DNA from: Stieleria varia
GTDB lineage: Bacteria; Planctomycetota; Planctomycetia; Pirellulales; Pirellulaceae
Reading direction: 5' to 3'
NCBI RefSeq assembly: GCF_038443385.1
Contig: NZ_CP151726.1
Span: 3,410,001-3,474,000 of the forward strand
DNA: 64,000 nt
In this document: piece by piece, positions 36,558 to 44,800 of the stretch
Layout of the letters: each line of letters opens with the position of its first letter
How positions within the stretch are numbered: position 1 is the first letter of the stretch
The notes under the pieces: model-generated
Database searches by the model: none
What the model saw: only the letters and a program-made list of their open reading frames with translations
Told to the model about the DNA's origin: nothing
Translations under genes and position numbers: made by a program

Positions 36558-38080
36558 TAGAAGCCCACATCCAGAGAAGAAATGTTGTCCGCAGCGAAAT
36601 CGCGATCGACCGGACCGATGAAACCACCGGCCACCCCAAAACTCCCCAAACCTCCGCCCTGTCTGGCCACGTCGACTTCGCCCAGTGGGATTGATGTCCC
36701 GGCCGTTCCACTGTCCGTGATCCCGTAATCGGGATAGGCATTTTGCGCGTAGGCTTGACTGGAAACGTTGTAGAACGGATCGGGATAGCGGAACGCCATC
36801 GGTGCGGCTGTTCGCGTGTCGATGTACAACGGAGTCAAACGTCCCGGTGCATCCCAGGTCACAACGGACGTGCTGAAGCTGTCGTTCACGCCGTCTGGAT
36901 TCTCGTTGGCATTGAGGAAGAATGATCTGGTCAATCCAAAATCACCGTCCGGTCCAGCGCTGATCACGGCTGGCGGTAAGTAGATTGGATGAAAGCTTTG
37001 ATCAGGTGCCAGCGAGTATCGAAAATCTGCGACGAGGAAATCCATCGGATCGGGATCGACGGGGAACTGTGCGAATAAGTTGGCACCACCGGGGCGGTAG
37101 TTCTTGACCGCTCCGCTGGCGATTCCGATCGGATTACGGATGAAGTCGTAGGGACGTCCCCATGGATCAACGATTTCCGGAATCCGGTCACCATCCAGGT
37201 TTGCGATGGCACTCTTGGGCAGCTTGTCGATCGCTCGTTCACCGAACAATTCTGTCGTGGCCAAAATCAGGTACAAACACTCCGCAGACTCGTGCTCACG
37301 TGTCCAGTTGATGTAGGGAGCACGGGGATTGGGGTTCGTCGAAACTTCGGGCGACTCCAATGCCAATCGGTACGGGTTGTTCGGAGGACCCGGAGGAGTT
37401 CCCGCCACGCGATTGGAGTTGAACAATGCGATGGCATCGATATCCGGCTGAGACGTTGGTGACCACGCCGATCCGGACGCGAGTTGATACGCATTGTCTG
37501 CTTCTTCGGCCGTTCGCAATCCGGCCAGTGTCCGCATCTGGTTCCATTGGCTCGGCGGACGAAGCTGGGCGACGTTGGCAACCCAACCCTGTACAAACCG
37601 AGGTGAACCCGACGGATTATTCGGTGGATAGGTTCGATAGACAAAGCTTCTGTACTGCAAACTCGCCGGCGGGTACAACAGATCCGCCCGACAACACGGC
37701 ATCGTCATCCGCATCAAGTCACGACGAGCCAACATGATCATCCGGCTGCGGTCGGTTGCGGCCACATCGCGACTGATGGGCAAGGGAATCGGCTCAATGA
37801 TCGTCGGTGCACTCGGACTTGATCGATCCGGTCCGTACAACAATTCCAGCTTGGACAACGAAACTTCGTTCGCCCGAGTCTGCAACAACTGACCGATCGT
37901 TATCACCTCCGTTTGAGCACGCTTGATCCGGGCATCCGTTGCCGCCGACGCGAGGGCCAGCGAAAGCATTCCGGCGAGACTGACCATCAACGTGATCACC
38001 ACCAACAGTTCCACCAAGGTGAAACCGCGACGGCGATCACGCCGCGTCGATTCGTCGATCATTCTCAATGCTTGGTTCAT
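36557..38080 (-). CDS. Large GspG-like prepilin-type protein
   Basis: This 507-residue protein starts at ATG 38080 (MNQALRMID); a TTG at 38092 is also in frame. After a basic leader (STRRDRRRG) comes |FTLVELLVVITLMVSLAGML, a canonical prepilin peptidase site with Glu at +5. The body includes the pseudopilin-like segments DGDRIPEIVDPWGRPYDF and ISAGPDGDFGLT. The latter is the SAGPDG calcium-loop pattern found near the end of GspG-type major pseudopilins. A typical GspG has about 140 residues, so this is an enlarged version. It is coupled to the following prepilin gene by a one-base overlap. Confidence 0.84.
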   Translation of the reverse strand: MNQALRMIDESTRRDRRRGFTLVELLVVITLMVSLAGMLSLALASAATDARIKRAQTEVITIGQLLQTRANEVSLSKLELLYGPDRSSPSAPTIIEPIPLPISRDVAATDRSRMIMLARRDLMRMTMPCCRADLLYPPASLQYRSFVYRTYPPNNPSGSPRFVQGWVANVAQLRPPSQWNQMRTLAGLRTAEEADNAYQLASGSAWSPTSQPDIDAIALFNSNRVAGTPPGPPNNPYRLALESPEVSTNPNPRAPYINWTREHESAECLYLILATTELFGERAIDKLPKSAIANLDGDRIPEIVDPWGRPYDFIRNPIGIASGAVKNYRPGGANLFAQFPVDPDPMDFLVADFRYSLAPDQSFHPIYLPPAVISAGPDGDFGLTRSFFLNANENPDGVNDSFSTSVVTWDAPGRLTPLYIDTRTAAPMAFRYPDPFYNVSSQAYAQNAYPDYGITDSGTAGTSIPLGEVDVARQGGGLGSFGVAGGFIGPVDRDFAADNISSLDVGF

Positions 38081-38160
38081 GGTCTTGGTCAATCGTTGGT
38101 GTCCAGGCGTTAGGACCGTCTGTCTGAGTCGCCCAGTCGCTTAAGTTTTTTTCTTGCCCC

Positions 38161-38233
38161 TACCAGCTCGACGCGCAAGCGAGTGAATCATCACCCAGCA
38201 CATCAATTCACTCGCTTGCGCGTCGTGCTGGTA
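38161..38233. repeat. Long palindrome, TACCAGC family, copy 2
   Basis: Arms 38161-38188 and 38206-38233 (28 bp, one mismatch) begin TACCAGCTCGACGCGCAAGC. The sequence is a variant of the palindromes at 7354 and 61659. It lies between two prepilin genes of the same strand and may separate two transcripts or stabilise an mRNA end. Confidence 0.88.
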
Positions 38234-38327
38234 TTTTGCGGTCAATTCATCGTTCAATCTCGTGTCTATGGCGGGCGAAGTCTTTCGACGCCTACTCGTC
38301 ATTTCGCCCACTCCATCCTCTATCAAA

Positions 38328-39686
38328 TCAGGGCAGCTTGCCGATCAGTTCGCCTTCGCTGAAATTCGTCATGTTGTCGACGAACACGTTTTCTTCGTTC
38401 GGAAATGGGCCGGTGATGTCGTAGCGACTGATTCCGCCTCGCATCAAACCGCTGGGTGACGATTGCGTGGGGTCCAAGCAGATCATGCGACCTGTCGGAA
38501 ACTGGTAGTAAGCCGGTAGATTGTCGGTTGCATTGCCAACGTTTGATCCCGAAGCCTGGCGTGGACCGTCGAAATCCATGATGGGACCGAAGCGTCCGTC
38601 CAGGCCGGGCGAAAGGACTTGGAAGGTTCGTGGATTGACAAACTCCCAAGCTCGCGAAGCCGCGGCGAACGATCCGTAGGCACTCGATGGTGGCGGGACC
38701 GGCGTCTCGGAATACATCGGGCGAACACCATCGGGGTCGTCGTTTCCGTCGATGTACCTCAAATACATATTGGTGACCTGAGCTGCCCCGGCTTGCGACG
38801 CGTTGGCGTAGGTGCGTGAATCGAAATAAACCGCTGGGCTGGCGTTTTCCCGTAGCACATAGGTTGGAAAAACATCAGGCGTGCTCAAGACAGCACCCAG
38901 ACCGTAACTCGGGTTGACTTCGTCGGTGCTGATCGTGCGATTGGCAAAACTGATCGCAGCGGACGGATCGAACGTCGCGATTCCGAGACGCTCCGGTTCA
39001 AAAGTGACCAGTGGTGCGTTTCGTGTCGGGTTGTATTGATAGAATGCCGGATCGGTGGGGTCATCCGATGCACTGCCAAAGAAAAGCAGAGGACCGCCGG
39101 TTCCGGTGAAGGGTCGTTGCGGGTCAGCGCTGAAACCGCCCAACGACCACACCAGGGCTTCTGCCCGATCGATCACGCTCATCCCCGTGGGAATCGTGCC
39201 CGCCCCTGCAGCAATCAGAATGTTGTCGCCCCAGACGGCGCCATTGCCGGCCTGCATTTGAGCGGCGGTGTTGTCCGCGATGCTGTCACCTAAACGGAAC
39301 AGCAACGTGATCTCGGATTGCTGAATATCGGGAAACACCTTGCGATAATGACGCTCGACCACATTGAAATCTGAGAAATCAGGCGGGTAATCACCGAATT
39401 TGAGTTTGTAATTCTCGATGCCCTCACTGATCACATTTAGCTCCGCGTTCATCGCCGCCTTTCGGGCTGTTTTCAACGCGATGTTGATTGCCGGGATGGC
39501 AATGCCGGCAAGCACACCGATCACTGTGATCACCACCAGCAATTCCACCAAGGTAAAGCCGGACCTCGAAGCTCCCATAACGGCTGCACCGGAGCGAGCA
39601 GGTCCACTGGAGCGAACGGGTCCACCAGAGCGATGGGGCCTTCGCCGTGTCGGATGGTTCAGTGCGGTTGTTTGGGAAGCATTCAT
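38328..39686 (-). CDS. Large GspG-like prepilin-type protein
   Basis: This 452-residue protein (from ATG 39686) carries SRSG|FTLVELLVVITVIGVLAGIAIPAI, a canonical prepilin cleavage site with Glu at +5. It is followed by the helix ALKTARKAAMNAELNVISEGIENYKLKFGDYPPDF, the ...A...I...Y....G.YP signature of GspG-type pseudopilins. The C-terminal part has LSPGLDGRFG, another calcium-loop-like motif. From ATG 39686 the leader would be about 43 residues and low-complexity (repeats of RSGGP/RSSGP). ATG 39578 (MGASRSG) would give a normal seven-residue leader and may be the true start. It is the first prepilin gene after the GspF-type gene. Confidence 0.84.
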   Translation of the reverse strand: MNASQTTALNHPTRRRPHRSGGPVRSSGPARSGAAVMGASRSGFTLVELLVVITVIGVLAGIAIPAINIALKTARKAAMNAELNVISEGIENYKLKFGDYPPDFSDFNVVERHYRKVFPDIQQSEITLLFRLGDSIADNTAAQMQAGNGAVWGDNILIAAGAGTIPTGMSVIDRAEALVWSLGGFSADPQRPFTGTGGPLLFFGSASDDPTDPAFYQYNPTRNAPLVTFEPERLGIATFDPSAAISFANRTISTDEVNPSYGLGAVLSTPDVFPTYVLRENASPAVYFDSRTYANASQAGAAQVTNMYLRYIDGNDDPDGVRPMYSETPVPPPSSAYGSFAAASRAWEFVNPRTFQVLSPGLDGRFGPIMDFDGPRQASGSNVGNATDNLPAYYQFPTGRMICLDPTQSSPSGLMRGGISRYDITGPFPNEENVFVDNMTNFSEGELIGKLP

Positions 39687-39779
39687 TTGAGTACCAGACC
39701 CCTTCTGACGTCTGCGGTTGATTGGCGACGTGCTGATTGGATGAGTGAAGTGGAGGGTGAAGGTAATGGGAAGTGTTCA

Positions 39780-39805
39780 GTCGCTCGCCACCGTCGGCGA
39801 GCGAC
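39780..39805. terminator. Hairpin GTCGCTCGCC/GGCGAGCGAC after gspF-type gene
   Basis: Perfect 10-bp arms with a six-base loop lie just after the stop of the GspF-like gene and before the first prepilin gene. There is no U-run on the minus strand, so it may be an attenuator or RNA-processing hairpin that gives prepilin genes a different level from the assembly machinery. Confidence 0.45.
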
Positions 39806-39814
39806 ACAAAAAAC

Positions 39815-41251
39815 TCAAGAGCTCAACGAGGTGATCAATGAGATCAACGGCATGAACAAACTGACGACGATGAAACCGACCGATGCACCGAGGAACACGA
39901 TCATCAACGGTTCGATCAACGATGTCAGGCTGTCGGTCATCGTCCGGACTTCTTCGTCGTACGTGTCAGCGACCTTGTAGAGCATGGTGTCCAGTTCCCC
40001 GGTTTCTTCACCGACGTCGACCATGTTGACGACCAAGTCATCGACGATCCGTGACTTGATTTTCATCAGGTAGAACAGGATGCCGAAAACGATCCCCAGC
40101 AAAATCATGTAGCCCGACAACATGGTCAACTGCTGCACCATCGTACCGTCATCCAGCTTCGTTCCCGAAGCCGTCAAAGCGACCGATGCCAGCAGGACTC
40201 CGGGGAACGATGCGAACAGGGCAAAAAAGAACGCGGCCATCGGGTGGAAACCCAACTGGCTGTGTTCGGCCAGCGGTTTGCTGATCACCTCACCCTCACG
40301 GATGGCTTCGTTGACCTTGGTGTACAACCTCTCGAACACCGCGTTGCCCGCGGTCTCCCGGGTGATATTGATGGCTTCCAAAATCGGCACACCGCTGGAC
40401 ACCAGCGTTCCCAACGTCCGGGTCGTTCTGGCCATGATGTTCTTTTCGATCAGCGATCCGAACACGGGCACCCGAATGATGAACGCGTCGAACCCGTTCC
40501 GCCCGTGACGGAATTTCTTGGCCAGTTTGACGATGATCAACAACAGGATGGGCATCACGATCAACAAGAACCAATAGTCAGCGACGTAGTTTGACATCGC
40601 GATCAGCAACACCGTGGGCACCGGCAGTTTCAGTTCGAACTCGTCGAACATCTTTTCGAACGTCGGCACGATGAAGATCATGATCCCGGTCAGAATCAAC
40701 ACGGCGACCATCGAAACGATGATCGGGTAGATCAACGCGCCCTTGACCTTTCGCTTGAGCGATTCGGCCCGTTCCATGAAGTCCGCTAGACGTTGCAGAA
40801 TGGTCTCCAACGCACCCCCGGCCTCACCGGCTTTGATCATGTTGACGTACAAGCGGCTGAACACCTTGGGCGATTTCGCCATCGCTTCGCTGAGCGTCGA
40901 ACCGCTTTCGATCTCCTCGCAAACGTCCATCAACGCGAACTTGAGCTTGCCCGGTTTTTGGTTGTTCTCCAAGATTTTGAGGCTACGCAGAATCGGCAAC
41001 CCGGCGTCTTGCAGAATGGACAACTGACGCGTGAACGCGGTGATGTGCTTGGTCTTTGCACCGCCGAGTGAGAACCCACGCTTCTTCTTAGCCGCCTTGC
41101 CGGCCGCGGCTTGTTTCTTGACGGAGATCTTCGTGACGAAGTACCCCATCTGCCGAATCGTGGTTTGCGCTTCTTCCTCGTTCGCGGCGTCGATCTCGTC
41201 CCGGATCTCCTGACCGCCGGCGTCCATCGCTTCGAATTGATAAGTCGGCAT
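39815..41251 (-). CDS. GspF/PilC inner-membrane assembly platform protein
   Basis: This 478-residue polytopic protein has two T2SSF domains (about 70-195 and 275-400), the first opening ITAFTRQLSILQDAGLPILRSLKILE and the second IMARTTRTLGTLVSSGVPILEAINIT. Three membrane segments are seen (about 170-190, 215-250, 440-465). The N-terminal part has a short basic Lys/Ala-rich stretch (KKQAAAGKAAKKKRG). GspF/PilC forms the inner-membrane platform that couples the GspE/PilB ATPase to extraction of pseudopilins. It lies between the second GspE-like gene and the prepilin genes. The family usually has about 400 residues; the extra length is in the linker and a loop. Confidence 0.93.
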   Translation of the reverse strand: MPTYQFEAMDAGGQEIRDEIDAANEEEAQTTIRQMGYFVTKISVKKQAAAGKAAKKKRGFSLGGAKTKHITAFTRQLSILQDAGLPILRSLKILENNQKPGKLKFALMDVCEEIESGSTLSEAMAKSPKVFSRLYVNMIKAGEAGGALETILQRLADFMERAESLKRKVKGALIYPIIVSMVAVLILTGIMIFIVPTFEKMFDEFELKLPVPTVLLIAMSNYVADYWFLLIVMPILLLIIVKLAKKFRHGRNGFDAFIIRVPVFGSLIEKNIMARTTRTLGTLVSSGVPILEAINITRETAGNAVFERLYTKVNEAIREGEVISKPLAEHSQLGFHPMAAFFFALFASFPGVLLASVALTASGTKLDDGTMVQQLTMLSGYMILLGIVFGILFYLMKIKSRIVDDLVVNMVDVGEETGELDTMLYKVADTYDEEVRTMTDSLTSLIEPLMIVFLGASVGFIVVSLFMPLISLITSLSS

Positions 41252-41299
41252 AGGAAGTCTTCACTCAAAAATTGTCAAAATGGAATGTCTCAGTTGGAT

Positions 41300-41404
41300 G
41301 TGAGCCGTGGGCCGTAAGGCACCGGGCATCACGCTCAGTTGTCCGTGAGCCGTAAGGCACCGGGCCATCACACACTGCCCGGCCGCTTACGCGTCGCGGC
41401 TCAC
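41300..41404. repeat. GTGAGCCGTGGGCC/GCGGCTCAC hairpin, inverted copy
   Basis: The stretch begins GTGAGCCGTGGGCCGTAAGG and ends CCGCTTACGCGTCGCGGCTC, the reverse orientation of 10227-10292. A short internal duplication (GAGCCGTAAGGCACCGGGC) makes it longer. It separates the GspF-like and GspE-like genes. Confidence 0.75.
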
Positions 41405-41413
41405 TCTTTGCAT

Positions 41414-43126
41414 CTAATCCTGTACTGTCTCTCGGATCACTTCCTCGACGGTCGTGATCCCGTCACTTACCAATTTCATACCGAACGTACGCAGGGTGAT
41501 CATCCCGCCCCGCTCGGCTTCGTCACGCAACTCGTCGGTGGACGCGTTGCCCATGATCATTTCGCGGATCGTATCGTTGAGCAACATCAGCTCGAACAAA
41601 GCGATCCGGCCTTTGTAACCCGTGTTGTTGCACTGGTCGCATCCGGCACCCTTAAAGAAGTTCATGTTTTCAACTTCGTCTCGCCTCATGCCCAACTCAT
41701 ACAACATCGACGTGTTGACCTTGGTCTCCTCGCGACACTTTGTACAGATCCGGCGCACCAATCGTTGAGCCAAGATGGCTTCCACGGTCGCACAGATCAT
41801 GAAAGTCGGAATCCCCATGTCCTTCAGGCGGGTCACGGTGGCCGGTGCACTGTTAGTGTGCAACGTGCTGAACACGAGGTGTCCCGTCAGGGCGGCTTGG
41901 ATGGCAATCTCGCCCGTCTCCAAGTCACGGATCTCGCCGACCAAAATTGTGTCGGGGTCCTGTCGCAAAATCGCCCGCAGGCAACTGGCAAAGGTCACGC
42001 CGACGTCGGTGTCGATTGGGATTTGGATGATGCCGTCGATGTCATACTCGACCGGGTCCTCCGTCGTGATCAATTTGTCCTTGATGTCGTTCATCTCGGA
42101 AAGCGACGAGTACAACGTCGTCGTCTTTCCGCTACCCGTCGGCCCGGTCACCAAAATGATCCCGTTGGGCCGGTCGATGGCCTTGCGAAACGCCGACATG
42201 GTCGCTTCGTCCATCCCGACGTTCTCGAGACTCAGGTTCACCACGCTACGGTCCAACACCCGCATGACGACGCTCTCGCCGAAAATCGTCGGCAACACGC
42301 TGACTCGCAAGTCGACCGGGTGACCACCGACCATCAACTCGATCCGACCGTCCTGAGGCAAACGTCGCTCGGCGATGTCCAAGTTCGCCATCACCTTGAT
42401 CCGCGTCGTGATCGCGAATGCGAGGTGACGTGGCGGCGGCACCATCTCGTACAGCACACCTTCTGCTTTGATGCGAATCCGGAACTCGTCTTCGAACGGC
42501 TCAAAGTGGATGTCGCTGGCGTGATCCTTGATCGCCAACAGCAACACCATGTTCAACAGTTTTCGAACCGGAGCGGAGTCCGCCAACGCTTCGGCGTCGG
42601 TGATGTTGAACTTCTCCGATTCCAAGGCAGAGATCGCCGCCTTCAGCTCCTCGTCTTCGGCCAGCTCCGCGACCAGTTTCTCGACGCTCTCGGACTCGCT
42701 GTCGTAATAACGTGTCAACGTTGTTTGCACGTCGCGCTCGGTCGCGATCACGACATCGATGCTGTACCCCAAGAACGTCCGCAACTCGTCTTGAACGCTC
42801 AAGTTCTGTGGGTCGCAAGTTGCCACCGTCAACGTCGTGCCGTCGAAACGGATCGGAACGACGCGGTACAACTGCGCCATCGTTTCCGTGATCGTTTCCA
42901 AAACGTCTGGGGGCAACTCGACGTCTTCCAGCGAAACCGTCTGCATTCCCAGTTGCTCACCGAGCGCCTGAATGAGCTGATCTTCGGTGATCAACTGCAT
43001 GTCTTCAGCGATCTTACCGAACAACGCACCCGGCTGCTGTTCTTGCTCCTCCAGAACAACCTCCAGTTGCTCGTCGGTCAAGAAACCAAGGTCGACCAGA
43101 ATCTGTCCGATACGACGTGGTGCCAT
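41414..43126 (-). CDS. GspE/PilB-type assembly ATPase
   Basis: This 570-residue ATPase powers pseudopilus or pilus assembly at the cytoplasmic face. The N-terminal MshEN/T2SSE_N domain (about 1-150) starts RRIGQILVDLGFLTDEQL. The core has Walker A GPTGSGKTTTLYSSL, the Asp box VEYDIDGIIQIP, Walker B ILVGEIRD and the His box TGHLVFSTLHTNSA. A zinc-binding loop is given by CTKC and CDQC (about 46 residues apart). These are all family hallmarks of extension ATPases. It is the second GspE/PilB paralogue of the locus, followed by the GspF-like gene. Confidence 0.94.
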   Translation of the reverse strand: MAPRRIGQILVDLGFLTDEQLEVVLEEQEQQPGALFGKIAEDMQLITEDQLIQALGEQLGMQTVSLEDVELPPDVLETITETMAQLYRVVPIRFDGTTLTVATCDPQNLSVQDELRTFLGYSIDVVIATERDVQTTLTRYYDSESESVEKLVAELAEDEELKAAISALESEKFNITDAEALADSAPVRKLLNMVLLLAIKDHASDIHFEPFEDEFRIRIKAEGVLYEMVPPPRHLAFAITTRIKVMANLDIAERRLPQDGRIELMVGGHPVDLRVSVLPTIFGESVVMRVLDRSVVNLSLENVGMDEATMSAFRKAIDRPNGIILVTGPTGSGKTTTLYSSLSEMNDIKDKLITTEDPVEYDIDGIIQIPIDTDVGVTFASCLRAILRQDPDTILVGEIRDLETGEIAIQAALTGHLVFSTLHTNSAPATVTRLKDMGIPTFMICATVEAILAQRLVRRICTKCREETKVNTSMLYELGMRRDEVENMNFFKGAGCDQCNNTGYKGRIALFELMLLNDTIREMIMGNASTDELRDEAERGGMITLRTFGMKLVSDGITTVEEVIRETVQD

Positions 43127-43156
43127 GGGGATTGCCTAATAAAGTGATGTGAGTGT

Positions 43157-43216
43157 GTAGGGGCGCAGGCCTTGGGCCTGTCGGGGTTTTGGTGGCAGGC
43201 TGAAAGCCTGCCCCAC
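43157..43216. repeat. GTAGGGGC...GCCCCAC palindrome
   Basis: A pair of nested hairpins, GCAGGCCTTGGGCCTG and GCAGGCTGAAAGCCTGC, is bordered by TAGGGGC and GCCCCAC. It lies in the 94-bp gap between the pilT-like and gspE-like genes. Confidence 0.6.
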
Positions 43217-43220
43217 ATTG

Positions 43221-44327
43221 CTATTCTTCAGGTACCGGAATGGGCGAATCGTCCAGTCCACGCCGGGCTTGCACGATCCGTTTGGCCAAGTCATCGGGCC
43301 GGTGTGCTTTGCCCAAGACTTCTTCCACCGTCACCCGCTCTGCTTTCCAGTGATCGAACAGGGCGTCGTCCATCAACTGCATCCCGAACTTCGCACCGGT
43401 TTGCATCGCACTGTTGATTCGGAAGGTTTTGTTTTCACGGATCAAGTTCGAAACGCCGGCGGTCACCACCAACACTTCGTAGGCAGCCACCCGGCCGCCG
43501 CCGATTCGCGGAAGTAGTGTCTGCGCCACCACACCGATCAGAGTGCTGGCAAGCTGTGTGCGAATCTGGTCCTGCAAGTTCCCCGGGAAAGCGTCGATGA
43601 TCCGGTTGACCGTGCCTTGGGCGCTGTTGGTGTGCAAAGTGCCGAACACCACGTGCCCGGTTTCCGCCGCACTGATGGCCGCTTCGATGGTCTCCAAATC
43701 GCGAAGCTCGCCGACGAGAATCACGTCGGGGTCCTGACGCAATGCACGGCGGATCGCTTCGGAGAAACTCGGCACGTCCACGCCAACTTCACGTTGGTTG
43801 ATCGTGCTCATCTTGTGATCGTGGTAAAACTCGATCGGGTCTTCGATCGTGATGATGTGGTGGTCCACCGTTTCGTTGAGCAAGTTGATCAAACTCGCCA
43901 GCGTCGTACTTTTGCCCGACCCCGTCGGCCCCGTCACCAGGAACAGTCCCCGCGGTCGGTGAACCAGCTTGACCACCACCTCCGGCAAGCCCAACTGCTC
44001 CGGCGTCAACTTGTCATTGGGAATCTGACGCAGCACCATCGAGATGAAACCGCGTTGCTTGAATACCGAAACGCGAAATCGAGCTTGGTCGCCAAACGCG
44101 AAACCAAAGTCCGTGCTACCCGCCTCCTGCAACTCCCGCTGGCAGCGTTCCGGCGTGATGCTCTTCATCAGCGAGACCGCGTCCTCCGCCTCCAGAGTCT
44201 TGGTCTCCAGCTTTCGCATCCGACCGTGCAACCGGAATACCGGAGGCTGTCCGACCACGATGTGAATGTCGCTCACACCCTGCTTGATCGCCGCCTGCAG
44301 CAGCTTGTCGATAAGTACGGTTGCCAT
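43221..44327 (-). CDS. pilT: PilT-type twitching motility/retraction ATPase
   Basis: This 368-residue hexameric ATPase is of typical PilT length and lacks the MshEN domain and zinc motif of GspE/PilB. Motifs: LLQAAIKQGVSDIHIVVG at the N-terminus, Walker A GPTGSGKSTTLASL, Asp box TIEDPIEF, Walker B ILVGELRDLET and His box TGHVVFGTLHTNSA. The C-terminal AIRRALRQDP and MQLMDDALF segments fit PilT. ATG 44327 is chosen; it is preceded by GGGGAG at good spacing. PilT depolymerises type IV pili. Its presence between two extension ATPases suggests the locus builds a retractable fibre, not only a secretion piston. Confidence 0.92.
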   Translation of the reverse strand: MATVLIDKLLQAAIKQGVSDIHIVVGQPPVFRLHGRMRKLETKTLEAEDAVSLMKSITPERCQRELQEAGSTDFGFAFGDQARFRVSVFKQRGFISMVLRQIPNDKLTPEQLGLPEVVVKLVHRPRGLFLVTGPTGSGKSTTLASLINLLNETVDHHIITIEDPIEFYHDHKMSTINQREVGVDVPSFSEAIRRALRQDPDVILVGELRDLETIEAAISAAETGHVVFGTLHTNSAQGTVNRIIDAFPGNLQDQIRTQLASTLIGVVAQTLLPRIGGGRVAAYEVLVVTAGVSNLIRENKTFRINSAMQTGAKFGMQLMDDALFDHWKAERVTVEEVLGKAHRPDDLAKRIVQARRGLDDSPIPVPEE

Positions 44328-44800
44328 GATTTCTCCCCGCAAGCAGATGCTACGGAACTAAGTGAGCAAACGGTTGTTTCATCACTAGGCTGCTGTCGTC
44401 CCAGCGGAACGTGGGCCATAGGATGGAATGGATATGGATAAGTTATTCGATGCCCCCCATTTGGTGAGCAGTCGTTATTTTTCGAATTCGTTGCTTTGAA
44501 AGACAAGGCCGGGCCTGGGGGCCGGGGTTCGCTTGCATTATCTCTGAATCGCTCTTGGTAATCAAAAAAGAAGTCGATTTTGCAAGCCTGGTGGCACGGC
44601 GCTGGTGTTGCAGCCGAATGCTCAAGAGAAAAGCAGCGGGTAGATCTTGCGTGCCTTGAGCCGCCTTTGGCAGGGCGGCTGGGGTAGCCAAGTCGACACA
44701 GAAATGACGGCAAATCGCGCGGCCCGTCGAGCCGCAGCGGGGCTGTATCGAGGGACGCCTGGCCCGCCGTACATCCCCCCTCGATTGCCCATTTCCCCGG
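44328..44800. other. Intergenic region in the pilus locus
   Basis: No credible gene is seen between the first GspE/PilB-like gene and pilT. There is one small hairpin, GCCGCC/GGCGGC near 44661-44682, which could end the upstream transcript. The rest shows nothing I recognise, but the length suggests a separate promoter for pilT. Confidence 0.6.
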
